NCBI GenBank assembly: GCA_002699335.1
Contig: PACG01000152.1
Span: 16,578-27,069, forward strand
Length of the DNA: 10,492 bases
DNA from: Candidatus Poribacteria bacterium
GTDB lineage: Bacteria; Poribacteria; WGA-4E; UBA9662
Direction of reading: 5' to 3'
Of the stretch, positions 1-7,232 are shown in pieces. Positions within the stretch are counted from its first letter, which is position 1. Each line of letters starts with the position of its first letter. Under the pieces are notes generated by a model, which made no database searches, was not told the origin of the DNA, and saw nothing but the letters and a program-made list of their open reading frames with translations. A program made the translations under genes and the position numbers.

Positions 1-107
1 CTTAAAGCCCGAACAACAATTGGAAAATCGTGATCTTGAAAGAGGGAAATTAGCCGACGCCGGGAGAGTTCATCGAGAATCTGATGGTTATCAGTTACAT
101 CAGACAA
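1..107 (-). CDS. Start of an unidentified gene downstream of purM (partial)
   Basis: This is the 5' end of a gene that continues beyond the left edge. The reading frame is open from a TTG at 105-107 to position 1 and gives 35 residues beginning MSDVTDNHQILDELSRRR and ending near FPIVVRAL. A strong AGGAGG Shine-Dalgarno sits 6 nt before the TTG, inside the last codons of purM. The start overlaps the purM stop by 8 nt, which is a classic sign of translational coupling. An ATG at 98-100 is nearer to the stop but is followed at once by TAA, so it cannot be the start. The fragment is too short to assign to a family. It belongs to the rpmG-purM transcription unit. Confidence 0.6.
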   Translation of the reverse strand, partial: MSDVTDNHQILDELSRRRLISLFQDHDFPIVVRAL

Positions 108-1119
108 GTTTGACCTCCTGTTGACCGCTTTCAACTTCACCTATCAGAATGGCCTCATCAACCGATGAAAGCACCAGACCTACATCTGTTGGCCGCACGA
201 CCAATACTAAGCCGATACCCATGTTAAACACACGATACATCTCGTCCAGATCCACATTGCCCCGTTGTTGTAGGTAGGTGAAGATAGGTGGAATTTGCCA
301 GCTATCGGTCCGAATTACGGCGCAGCAGTTGTCGGGCAAGATTCGGATCACGTTGTCAGGTAGGCCGCCACCGGTGATATGAGCGATTCCCCCAATCTGA
401 CACCTGGATTTTAGATCGAGTACGGTTTTGACGTAGCTTTGGTGGTTTTTGAGAAGTTCTTGACCAACAGTTATGTCAAGTTCAGGTACGAAGTGATCAA
501 TATCGTGACCACAGCGTTCGAATAAGATTCGCCGGGCCAGGGAGTAGCCGTTGGTATGTAATCCCAGGGAAGGAAGACCGACTAAGGAATCTCCAGCAGT
601 GATCTGTTGACCGGTGATAATCTCGTCTTTCTCGACCACGCCGACGATCGTACCCACCAGATCGTATTCACCATCCTGGTAGAAATCGGGGAGCTCAGCC
701 GTTTCTCCTCCGATTAAGGCTGCTCCGATGTGGCGGCAGCCGTCCGCTAGTCCCTGCACGATTTGTTGTAAGATAGCAGGCCTCAGCCGACTCGTCCCTA
801 CATAATCGAGGAAGAAAAGGGGTTCTGCGCCCTGAACTACAATGTCGTTGCCGCAATGTGCGACGATATCATAACCGACGGTATCGTGCCGATCGACCAT
901 GAAGGCCACTTTCAACTTGGTTCCGACGCTGTCGGTACTGGAAACCAACACCGGCTGCTCGTACCGACCCAGCGCAAATAGACCACCGAAACTGCCGATG
1001 TCGCTCAACACCTCCGGACGAGAGGTACTCCGAACAAGGTCTTTGATTCCAGCCATGGCGCGTTCGCTGGCATCTAACGAGACTCCAGCATCCGCGTAAG
1101 TCAACGATTGTGACGTCAT
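100..1119 (-). CDS. purM: Phosphoribosylformylglycinamidine cyclo-ligase (AIR synthetase)
   Basis: PurM catalyses the ATP-dependent ring closure of formylglycinamidine ribonucleotide to aminoimidazole ribonucleotide, the fifth step of purine biosynthesis, in the cytoplasm. The 339-residue product is close to the usual bacterial length of about 345. Family landmarks appear in order: YADAGVSLDA near residue 8, the phosphate-loop segment SSTDSVGTKLK (60-70), NDIVVQGAEPLFFLDY (91-106), GGETAELPDFY (137-147), LPSLGLHTNGYSLAR (182-196), AHITGGGLPDN (246-256) and NMGIGLVLVV (299-308). The ATG overlaps the stop of the upstream membrane-protein gene by 4 nt (ATGA). The Shine-Dalgarno is weak, so translation is probably coupled. 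The neighbours are not purine genes, so purM appears to ride on the rpmG promoter instead of a pur operon. Nothing looks broken. Confidence 0.97.
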   Translation of the reverse strand: MTSQSLTYADAGVSLDASERAMAGIKDLVRSTSRPEVLSDIGSFGGLFALGRYEQPVLVSSTDSVGTKLKVAFMVDRHDTVGYDIVAHCGNDIVVQGAEPLFFLDYVGTSRLRPAILQQIVQGLADGCRHIGAALIGGETAELPDFYQDGEYDLVGTIVGVVEKDEIITGQQITAGDSLVGLPSLGLHTNGYSLARRILFERCGHDIDHFVPELDITVGQELLKNHQSYVKTVLDLKSRCQIGGIAHITGGGLPDNVIRILPDNCCAVIRTDSWQIPPIFTYLQQRGNVDLDEMYRVFNMGIGLVLVVRPTDVGLVLSSVDEAILIGEVESGQQEVKLV

Positions 1120-1457
1120 GGCTGGTTTTGTTCTTTGTCTCTTAAACGGCGAGCTTGCATCCGCTGCTCAAACTTGGCCATCCGTCTTGCCGTCAGGTAG
1201 GCGAAGATCTGCTGGCGACGAGACAAACTAATTAAGATGCCAGCGATACAGACAACGCACGTGATGAGAATAGCCTGATCGTCGTCAGGCAAAATCTTCT
1301 TCAGGATCTCGTTTCCCACCATGCCGATAATCGAGACTAGCAAGATCAGAGAGACGATAAACATCCCCTGTTGCGTTTGAACAACCGTAACTGCGCTCTT
1401 GACAGAGAGGGTCAGTTTTTCAGACCTTTGTCGCCTGAACTGTGGGGGGGGCTGCAT
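1116..1457 (-). CDS. Small membrane protein with two predicted helices, function unknown
   Basis: The 113-residue product has a basic N-terminus and a hydrophobic segment at about residues 31-52 (MFIVSLILLVSIIGMVGNEI). A short acidic loop (PDDDQ) follows, then a second hydrophobic segment at about 63-79, and a strongly basic, Arg/Gln-rich C-terminal tail that is probably cytoplasmic and helical. It lies between rpmG and purM, with a 22-nt gap to rpmG and a 4-nt overlap with purM. In many bacteria secE follows rpmG, but this protein lacks the conserved SecE amphipathic segment with its Trp-Pro motif and has two hydrophobic segments, so I do not call it SecE. No clear Shine-Dalgarno precedes the ATG at 1457. 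A run of eight G (1444-1451) lies just inside the gene, so the exact N-terminus and frame deserve caution. I do not recognise the family. Confidence 0.75.
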   Translation of the reverse strand: MQPPPQFRRQRSEKLTLSVKSAVTVVQTQQGMFIVSLILLVSIIGMVGNEILKKILPDDDQAILITCVVCIAGILISLSRRQQIFAYLTARRMAKFEQRMQARRLRDKEQNQP

Positions 1458-1479
1458 CGACCGTACTTAAAGCCAGATC

Positions 1480-1644
1480 TTAACGGATCCGTTTCTCGAC
1501 AAATAGGACGTGTTTGCGCACTTTGGGATCGTACTTTTTAACTTCGATTTTCTCTTGTGACTGGGTTTGTTTAGTTGTTACGTAGAAATAGCCAGTGCCA
1601 GCCGTACTTTCCAGCTTAATTTTTTGACGGGCTGCTTTTGCCAT
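1480..1644 (-). CDS. rpmG: 50S ribosomal protein L33
   Basis: L33 is a small protein of the large ribosomal subunit. The 54-residue product starts [20 protein letters not shown] and ends [11 protein letters not shown], matching the usual L33 length and pattern (Ile-Lys-Leu, then a Ser-Thr-Ala-Gly-Thr-Gly-like turn, then Tyr-Asp-Pro-x-x-Arg-x-His-Val). It has no CxxC pairs, so it is of the cysteine-free type that does not bind zinc. The frame stays open 16 codons further upstream, but the ATG at 1644 is preceded by AAGGAG at a 6-nt spacing and gives the canonical MAK start, so the longer form is rejected. It is the first gene of the transcription unit that continues into the small membrane protein and purM. 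Confidence 0.97.
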   Translation of the reverse strand: MAKAARQKIKLESTAGTGYFYVTTKQTQSQEKIEVKKYDPKVRKHVLFVEKRIR

Positions 1645-1712
1645 GTTCAACTCCTTAAAATAATTTCTAAAAGGATAATACCAGGCATCCAAAATGCCTT
1701 AAACTCTAGTTT

Positions 1713-1741
1713 ATTATAACGGATCGAACACCTTTTCTCAA
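1713..1741 (-). promoter_or_regulatory. Sigma-70-type promoter for the rpmG-purM unit
   Basis: On the minus strand there is TTGAGA (1736-1741), a 17-nt spacer and a perfect TATAAT (1713-1718). This is five of six at -35 and six of six at -10 with ideal spacing. The expected transcription start is near 1705, about 60 nt before the rpmG ATG. The -35 box overlaps the last codon and stop of the ABC permease gene, so the two units are packed with no spare sequence between them. Confidence 0.85.
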
Positions 1742-3465
1742 AGGAATCTACCCAGATAGCGCCGACCGATCAACACTGATAAAACCGTGATCAAAACAGC
1801 GCCAGTTCCTAGTGCACCAATAATAGTAATTTTTAACCACCATCCGTTGAAAATCCAAACCGAAATTTCCTCAATTACTACCATCTGCCAGATTAAAAAG
1901 GGAACAATCAGTAGGACTCCACTGATCATGGTTGCGACTATGATAGTAAATAGACCCAGAATAGAGTTGGTGGATCTATTCAATCGGATACCATGCACCC
2001 AGGGGAAGCAGCCAACCGATGTATTGAGAGCGATTGCAGCCGTCACCGAGAGTAGGGATATTAAAACAATTGGTATCCAATCGGTCAAAGCCCAGCCAGT
2101 CGTCACCAACAACAAAAGTGTCCAGGGTGTAATATAAGCCATAGCAAACAGAACCGCAGCCATAAACTTACTAGCATAAGCCTTACCTGCTGTCAACGGG
2201 CTCGATTGCAACAACCACCATGTTTCGTTTTCCGCTTGGAACCCAAAAAACGTTAGGCCAAACGTCAAGATGACGCCGTACAGGTTAATTTGAGACAAAA
2301 TACCGAAAATGATGTAATTTGTCTCATCTGCTTGCCGAGTAGATGAGACCACCGAGTAGACCATTACCAGTTGAATCAGCGAGAAAAAAAGGACTGTTAA
2401 CCATCGCCCTTTTCGACCTGTAAAAACCAGCAGGTCTTTGTAAATCAAAGGTGAAAAATGCGATTTCCAGACAAACTGTTGCCAACCCGATTTGGATTTA
2501 GGTTCTGTTTGACCGGTTGAAGATCGATACGTTGGAGCGACCTGTTGTAGTTCCCAGCTTGAGCGGTAGATTAGTCCTGCTAATGCAGTCAGTAGGATTG
2601 GCAAGAGGAGAGCTGTCCCAGTTAGCTGGATCAGTAAAGGCTGAAAGGATAGTTGTAGTTCAGGTTGTAATAGATCCGCTGCCGAAGCAATCATCAATTG
2701 AGTCATCCATTGGTGTGGACTCCAACGCCAACTCTGACTACTTGACCAACTCAACAACCGTTGTTGAGACTGGTCGATAATTGTATTATCAGATAATACC
2801 TCGTTTTCGGAGATTGCGATTAAACTAAAAGCGATTATCACCGCCATCAAAACCCCAATCAGGCCGGTCAAAATCTTTAAACCCCTTCTTTGCCAGAAGG
2901 AAAAATACTTACGTATCCTTTTATTTTGACTGATTGGTGGGATGCTCATCAAAAGCAGTATACCCAGAACAGTTTGTGAAATGACAATCACTAGGTAAAA
3001 GAAACAGATTGGGGTGATCGTCAGATAAAATGGCCAAGAGAGGTGAAAGAAGACACCAAATGCAATCCAGGGTGGAACCAACCAAGCCAGCATATTCAGC
3101 GAATTTCGTCCAATTAGAATAATGAAGTTAGCTGCAAAAATCGCAGTGGCAGGGGTTGGAGTGCTAAACAAGAAGGCAGTCTCTTCGACTTCATAAAAAA
3201 GCTGAATTGCGCCTTCGACTGCGAACTTAATTAAGATAAGTGTTCCGATGGTTGTTAGTATGATCGCACTCCGACGAATTACCGAAGCGTCGAGTTGTGG
3301 AGTTCGCGTTAGGAAAAATTGGCAGAGCCAATACAGGGCGAACATCACCGTCAATAAACCGGCGATCGTTACGCTGTGATGCCCTAAGTCGGTGTTTTTT
3401 TCTAGGTGTTTGTTTTTCCAGGCAGTGAAACTAACTCCTAGAATTGATCTGAGGCAACTAAGCAT
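1738..3465 (-). CDS. ABC exporter permease, multi-pass membrane protein
   Basis: The 575-residue protein is the membrane partner of the ATPase encoded just upstream. It has about 10-12 hydrophobic segments in two halves separated by a hydrophilic stretch (about residues 300-345). The halves share a motif: ETAFLFSTPTPATAIFAANF (95-114) resembles the TWWLLQSSPL...ASKFM segment (415-435), each following an acidic residue. This suggests an internal duplication and matches the large putative ABC-exporter permease families that carry LxxSxP-type motifs. The start codon overlaps the ATPase stop by 8 nt and has no clear Shine-Dalgarno, so translation is probably coupled to the ATPase. The substrate cannot be read from the sequence. 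No periplasmic binding protein or outer-membrane factor is nearby, which fits an exporter. Confidence 0.85.
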   Translation of the reverse strand: MLSCLRSILGVSFTAWKNKHLEKNTDLGHHSVTIAGLLTVMFALYWLCQFFLTRTPQLDASVIRRSAIILTTIGTLILIKFAVEGAIQLFYEVEETAFLFSTPTPATAIFAANFIILIGRNSLNMLAWLVPPWIAFGVFFHLSWPFYLTITPICFFYLVIVISQTVLGILLLMSIPPISQNKRIRKYFSFWQRRGLKILTGLIGVLMAVIIAFSLIAISENEVLSDNTIIDQSQQRLLSWSSSQSWRWSPHQWMTQLMIASAADLLQPELQLSFQPLLIQLTGTALLLPILLTALAGLIYRSSWELQQVAPTYRSSTGQTEPKSKSGWQQFVWKSHFSPLIYKDLLVFTGRKGRWLTVLFFSLIQLVMVYSVVSSTRQADETNYIIFGILSQINLYGVILTFGLTFFGFQAENETWWLLQSSPLTAGKAYASKFMAAVLFAMAYITPWTLLLLVTTGWALTDWIPIVLISLLSVTAAIALNTSVGCFPWVHGIRLNRSTNSILGLFTIIVATMISGVLLIVPFLIWQMVVIEEISVWIFNGWWLKITIIGALGTGAVLITVLSVLIGRRYLGRFL

Positions 3466-4240
3466 TGCAGGACAGAATACCTGAGGTCAACTGGAGGAAA
3501 ATATCTTCCAAGCTGGCATTAGCGATTTGGCTTCGTAGTTCTGCCAACGTACCGGCCGCAATTAGTTTGCCTTGATGGATAATGCCTATCCGGTCACAAA
3601 CCTTTTCCGCAATTTCCAAGATATGTGTTGCCATAAAAACCGTTCGACCATTTTGACACAAATCGACCAAGATTTGCTTAACGGTGTTGGCACTTTTGGG
3701 GTCTAACCCGGCAGTTGGCTCATCCAAAAAAAGCACTTCAGGATCCCGAATCAACACTGAAACTAGTAGAATCTTCTTCTGCATCCCATAGGAGTAAGAT
3801 TTGATTTGGTCGTCTACCACTGGATGTAAGTCCAATAGATTAAGGTAACGGAACATTCGCTCTTCAACAGTATCACTGTCTAGGCGGTACAGACTAGCGA
3901 CAAAGTGGATGAACTGTCGACCGGTTAGTGTAGGGTAGATCTTTGGCGTGTCTGGCATTAGCCCAATCCGATTTTTAATCTCCGTTGATTGAGTGGCTAA
4001 ATCCAGTTCGCAAATGGTTGCTTTTCCAGATGTGGGTTGGACCAATGTCGTCAGCATATTGAGAGTGGTCGTTTTTCCAGCCCCATTTGGACCTAAAAAA
4101 CCGAACAGTTCGCCCGTTTGAATTTGGAGAGAAAGTCCATCTACTGCTACCAATCCACCATACCGTTTGCTGAGATTAATCGCTTCAATAGCCAAAGGTA
4201 GCGAATCGGGCTGATCAATGTTCGAGTTGATGTATGCCAA
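3458..4240 (-). CDS. ABC transporter ATP-binding protein, exporter type
   Basis: This 260-residue nucleotide-binding subunit powers the adjacent permease. Motifs appear in order: Walker A GPNGAGKT (50-57), a degenerate Q-loop region GLMPDTPKIYPTLTG (93-107) with Asp where Gln or Glu is common, signature SYGMQ (150-154), Walker B VLFLDEP (169-175), D-loop AGLD (177-180) and H-loop MATH with His206. The variant signature and the C-terminal SLEDIFLQLT end are typical of ABC-2-type drug or natural-product exporter ATPases. The start is a TTG at 4238-4240 with purine-rich AGGAAG-like sequence upstream. A second TTG at residue 17 (before AIEAINLSKRYGG) is possible because family members often begin there. 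No convincing promoter was found upstream. Confidence 0.93.
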   Translation of the reverse strand: MAYINSNIDQPDSLPLAIEAINLSKRYGGLVAVDGLSLQIQTGELFGFLGPNGAGKTTTLNMLTTLVQPTSGKATICELDLATQSTEIKNRIGLMPDTPKIYPTLTGRQFIHFVASLYRLDSDTVEERMFRYLNLLDLHPVVDDQIKSYSYGMQKKILLVSVLIRDPEVLFLDEPTAGLDPKSANTVKQILVDLCQNGRTVFMATHILEIAEKVCDRIGIIHQGKLIAAGTLAELRSQIANASLEDIFLQLTSGILSCNA

Positions 4241-4996
4241 CCTACTCTATCTTCCTACTTCTATTTTCTGAAGTGGTCCTCGGCAATTTAGCTTTGTTCT
4301 TTTGTATTTCCGGACTAAAAACTTATAGGTTTTGATCAAGTCGAGGGCATGGGGTCACGCGGAGAATGGTAGAAATTGCTGGATCGGTCCGGTCGAAGCA
4401 GTGCTTATCAATTGATGCCTTTTGCACTTCAGTGCCAAGTTTCGTTTGCTAACGATTTCGGAAACTAACTATCAGTAATTTTAGCATTTTTCCAGCTTTA
4501 TAACAGCAGAAAGGTCAACTCTTCTTTACTTTTGAGCTCCACAGGCATGCTCCCCCTCAACCTGTATTTCCGCTTTTTTGACCAACCTGATTTTTGTTTG
4601 AATCCCACAAGTCATAAGTTACGGTCGGGTTGGCCCGTCTATGCCTCAGATTCACAAATCTCGGAATATGCCCTTTGATCTTGTCAATGCCACGTGGGTA
4701 GGGGTATCTTATCTTAAACTGTACGTTCACTCGCTAAAACAGACGTTCTAATTTTAGCGTGCTGGGAACAGATTAGCTCGAAGCGGCAACTAAATTGTAG
4801 CTAGTCTCAATCAATCAAAGGCGATAATCTCGCTTGACACAATGGATTGTGCCCGCCCCTGAATTTGGGCTAGATTCCTCTTTTGCTTCGTCTTCACCCG
4901 GCTTCCGAATTTAAAAAAATGGTCCGGCTAAAAATGTAGGGAGGATAGATTGACTGCCTTTGAGCATCAACCAGATGGATCCGGTAAGGGGCTTTA

Positions 4997-5029
4997 TCGT
5001 GTAGTGCACCTGGCTGGCGCACTACACGA
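4997..5029. repeat. Strong inverted repeat (11-bp perfect arms)
   Basis: The arms TCGTGTAGTGC (4997-5007) and GCACTACACGA (5019-5029) are perfect reverse complements separated by an 11-nt loop. No T-run follows on either strand, so this is not a standard intrinsic terminator. It lies alone in the intergenic region, about 300 bp from the nearest gene, and could be a protein-binding site, a folded RNA element or the remnant of a mobile-element end. Confidence 0.7.
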
Positions 5030-5270
5030 GAGGATCATTGGTGATTGTTAGGTAACCTATTTGGACAGGATAGCTAATGTGGGCAACGCGACATCTTTGC
5101 GGAGAATATAAGCCATATCGTTGGCTATCATTAGGCTCATGAGGGGATGCAGGTCGAGATTTGGCACTTCCACAAATTTGCCCAACCGTGGCTAGTTTAG
5201 CGAGTAGTCTTCAGACGTTCTTCCAAGTGAGATTACAGCTAAAGAACCACATTAAATCATTGGGGGGGTA

Positions 5271-5297
5271 AGGGGTTAAATCAAAGATTCAACCCCT
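5271..5297 (-). terminator. Hairpin downstream of LamG-1, terminator-like
   Basis: The arms 5271-5282 and 5286-5297 pair over 12 positions with one A-C mismatch around a 3-nt loop. The base is GC-rich (AGGGG with CCCCT). It starts 24 nt after the LamG-1 stop codon, the right place for a 3' end. No T-tract follows on the minus strand; instead there is a C-rich run. It may act as a non-canonical terminator or as a 3'-end stabilising hairpin. Confidence 0.55.
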
Positions 5298-5321
5298 ACT
5301 CGTTAAGTTACAATTCGACTT

Positions 5322-6101
5322 TTACTGGTGGGCTTTAATCTTTGACCATTGAGTGGTCAGTTTACCGTGAGCCTCAACCGATAGGAAGGTATCAACGCCA
5401 TCATTCATAACGGCCTTTATTTCGTCCTGAGTCAGTGCTTTCTTCCAGATATTGAGATCGTCCATCAAGCCAGTAAAGGGACGGTTGTTATCGATATTAA
5501 ATCCAACTCTGGCTCCTAACCCCCAGTCAGTAGAGGAACTTTTCGCTCCGGCATCTTGTGCCCCAACTTCATTGCCATTGATATAGAGAATCCCTTTTTC
5601 CCCATTAAAAATACCAGCGTAATGTTGCCATGCATTGGCCTGATTCTTACCGGCTCTAATATCAAAAAGTGTCGAGTTTCCATTACTTCTCAGTAACCAT
5701 CGGTAGTTGCCACCACCTCTAGCTTCAGGATGAACCAGCCAAACCGGCTCACTAGATCGAGCGTTGAAAATGGCCATGTCGCTGATGGCTTCAACATTAA
5801 TCCAAGCCAGGAGGCTCCAGGCCTTGGTGGGAATATTATCTTTGGGAAAGGTAGCACCATCCAGGTCTAGAAAACTGCCGGCAGAAAATTTACCGGCTTT
5901 ACCAAACTTGCCGCCATCAACCTGGACCACTTTACCTTCGATTTTGCCATTGCGCTTGCTGACAGACTTTTCTACCACCTCATCCCCTTTAAAATCTTCG
6001 TAGTCGAAGTAGAGAATCAGGTCCTTTTCCTCGGCCCAACTTAGGACAGAAATTGCTACTGCCAAAACCAACAGAATTAGACAATAAGATACAAATTTCA
6101 A
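5322..6101 (-). CDS. Secreted LamG-domain protein 1
   Basis: The 259-residue product has a signal peptide (about 1-23, ending VLSWA before EEKD) and a single LamG/concanavalin A-like jelly-roll domain from about residue 27 to 228. Typical landmarks are LILYFDYED at the first strand, GGKFGKAGKF, SLLAWINVEA, WQHYAGIFNGEKGILYINGNE and GLMDDLNIWKKALTQDEIKA. The tail KLTTQWSKIK (247-256) is shared with the other array members. Such domains bind carbohydrates or proteins; no glycosidase catalytic motif is visible, so a binding or surface role is inferred. The start is a TTG at 6101 with AGGAGA about 7 nt upstream. It is a close paralogue of LamG-2, sharing the WLVHPE...YRW and WGLGARVG segments. 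Its gap to LamG-2 contains a long hairpin. Confidence 0.88.
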   Translation of the reverse strand: MKFVSYCLILLVLAVAISVLSWAEEKDLILYFDYEDFKGDEVVEKSVSKRNGKIEGKVVQVDGGKFGKAGKFSAGSFLDLDGATFPKDNIPTKAWSLLAWINVEAISDMAIFNARSSEPVWLVHPEARGGGNYRWLLRSNGNSTLFDIRAGKNQANAWQHYAGIFNGEKGILYINGNEVGAQDAGAKSSSTDWGLGARVGFNIDNNRPFTGLMDDLNIWKKALTQDEIKAVMNDGVDTFLSVEAHGKLTTQWSKIKAHQ

Positions 6102-6151
6102 CTTTATTTCTCCTGGCTAAATAGCGCCGGATCGTGTTTATAGTATTGAAA

Positions 6152-6215
6152 CAGGTGCAGATACCAACAGCGAAAGTCTGAGCAAATACTTCGACTAGAT
6201 TGGTACCTGCATCTG
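6152..6215 (-). terminator. Long hairpin between LamG-2 and LamG-1
   Basis: The 16-nt arms 6152-6167 and 6200-6215 pair at 14 Watson-Crick positions, with the other two positions a wobble or a mismatch depending on strand. A smaller stem (CGAAAGT against ACTTCG) is nested in the 32-nt loop. The structure begins 8 nt after the LamG-2 stop, so a 3'-end role for LamG-2 is likely. On the minus strand it is followed by only TTTCAAT, a weak U-tract. A short non-autonomous element (about 64 nt with imperfect terminal inverted repeats) is an alternative reading. Confidence 0.5.
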
Positions 6216-6223
6216 AAAGGGAG

Positions 6224-7006
6224 TTACCTGTTTTTGATATTAGCCCAAGTAGTAGCTAGTTTGTGCTGGGCTTCGACGGCCGTCTTGGCCAAAACACCGT
6301 CAGCCATGTACTCTTTGATTTTGGCTTGCGTAAGTGCTTCGGTCCAGATGGCGACTTCATCCATTCGGCCGTTGAACGGTCGAGCGTCGTCGATATTCAG
6401 CCCAACTCGGGCCCCAAGTCCCCAGCTTTTATTAACGGTGCCACCGTCACGCTGATCTCGACCAACCTCTTCTCCGTCAATGTAGAGAACAGCGATCCCA
6501 TCATCCGCACTATAGGTGCCGGCGAAATGGTGCCATTCGTTTTTGACCGGTACCCCTTTTTGGACTTGGCCAATGGTGCCGCCCGGTTGGTCCGTTCGGA
6601 CTGTCCAACGGTAGTAACCACCGCCAGGCCTAACCTCTGGGTGAACCAACCACTGTGTATCAGCAGATCTGGCACAGAAAATGGCTTGATCACCATCAGC
6701 CTCGACGTTTACCCAGGCCAGAACACTAAAGCCTTGAGTCGGAATTAAGGCAGGCGGAACGTTAGCTCCATCTAGGTCCAGGTAACCACTGTTGGCGAAT
6801 CGTCCAGCCTTACCAAGCTGACCATCATCGTCCAACGTTACGTCACCGACAATCTCACCGTCAATACCATTTCCAGATTTATCCAGAATGTAACCATTGT
6901 CAATTCCTTCAAAATCGTAGTAAACGCTGAGCCCAGCCCAGGATTGAGAAGCGGCAATAACCACCAAGGCCAGTACTGCCAAGATCAGTTTTTTTAAGTG
7001 TGACAT
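6224..7006 (-). CDS. Secreted LamG-domain protein 2
   Basis: The 260-residue product has an N-terminal signal peptide (MSHLKKLILAVLALVVIAAS, with cleavage near QSWA at residue 24) and one LamG-like domain. Landmarks are LSVYYDFEGIDNG, DKSGNGIDGEIVGD, GQLGKAGRF, FSVLAWVNVEADGDQAIF, EWHHFAGTYSADDGIAVLYI (the classic WHH...LYIDG core), and GRMDEVAIWTEALTQAKIKE. It ends in the array tail KLATTWANIK (249-258). It is predicted to be exported and to bind glycans or proteins on or outside the cell, as LamG domains do, and no catalytic site is apparent. The ATG at 7006 is preceded by AAGGAGA with a 9-nt gap and the context GTTTCAATG, which is also found at LamG-3. It lies in its own unit with a leader that is a copy of the LamG-3 leader. 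Confidence 0.9.
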   Translation of the reverse strand: MSHLKKLILAVLALVVIAASQSWAGLSVYYDFEGIDNGYILDKSGNGIDGEIVGDVTLDDDGQLGKAGRFANSGYLDLDGANVPPALIPTQGFSVLAWVNVEADGDQAIFCARSADTQWLVHPEVRPGGGYYRWTVRTDQPGGTIGQVQKGVPVKNEWHHFAGTYSADDGIAVLYIDGEEVGRDQRDGGTVNKSWGLGARVGLNIDDARPFNGRMDEVAIWTEALTQAKIKEYMADGVLAKTAVEAQHKLATTWANIKNR

Positions 7007-7180
7007 TGAAACATTTCTCCTTACAAATTAAATTGTTACAAATTAAATTGAGATCGGATCATCCTTGCATTGATCATGCTAGGAGATGTACGTTAACGGA
7101 TATTGCGCATCATATCCTCCGAGTAAAATCATATTAGTTAAGAGCGGAAAATACGCCCCGCTAAATCAAAACTAAAACGA
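7007..7180 (-). promoter_or_regulatory. Leader of LamG-2, copy of the LamG-3 leader
   Basis: This upstream region aligns along its length with 8046..8200. Shared blocks include the start context GTTTCAATG, an AATTTAATTT-rich stretch, GGAGAT, and an ACGT-AACG-ATAT-GCGCAT-TATCC block (about 7082-7117). The far end carries TTAGTTAAGAGCGG (7134-7147), which matches one arm of the LamG-3 palindrome. Here only AGCGG (7143-7147) and CCGCT (7158-7162) can still pair. It probably holds the LamG-2 promoter, although I could not choose a clear -10/-35 pair. Confidence 0.6.
7021..7050. repeat. Perfect 15-bp tandem duplication before LamG-2
   Basis: TTACAAATTAAATTG occurs twice back to back (7021-7035 and 7036-7050). 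The repeat sits about 15 nt upstream of the LamG-2 start and includes the edge of the Shine-Dalgarno. The corresponding leader of LamG-3 has a shorter, imperfect version. The AT-rich repeat should keep the ribosome-binding site unstructured, and its copy number could vary. Confidence 0.85.
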
Positions 7181-7232
7181 ATAGGCACAGTTCCTAATAC
7201 ACAGTAAGGGCGGCGTGACGAAACTGGATACT

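Larger units (their letters stand above)
4241..5321. other. Intergenic region of about 1.1 kb with no confident gene
   Basis: No reading frame here is long or has recognisable motifs. Short coding-like stretches exist. One is a 42-codon frame on the minus strand (5057..5185, TTG start) with residues such as PNLDLHPLMSLMIANDM. Another is a 36-codon plus-strand frame (4641..4751) without a Shine-Dalgarno. A third is a set of overlapping minus-strand frames around 4510-4690. They may be debris of a decayed gene, but none supports a name. I saw no tRNA cloverleaf. Two hairpins are listed separately (4997..5029 and 5271..5297). The region must hold the promoter of the ABC pair near its left end, but I could not identify it. 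Confidence 0.6.

Noticed and set aside
1116..1457. SecE translocase subunit
   Set aside because: Gene order suggested it, but the Trp-Pro motif and single C-terminal helix pattern of SecE are missing.
1645..1692. N-terminal extension of rpmG by 16 codons
   Set aside because: The extension crosses the strong AAGGAG site, and the L33 family begins at MAK.
4641..4751. A 36-codon plus-strand frame beginning MPQIHKSRNMPFDLV
   Set aside because: It has no Shine-Dalgarno or promoter, is opposite in strand to all other genes, and has no known motif.
4997..5029. CRISPR repeat or tRNA stem
   Set aside because: It is a single copy with no spacer-repeat periodicity, and no cloverleaf arms or CCA-type context surround it.
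6263..6748. A 161-codon plus-strand frame opposite LamG-2
   Set aside because: It is a shadow of the well-supported LamG-2 gene; its residues show no domain and its codons mirror the minus-strand reading.
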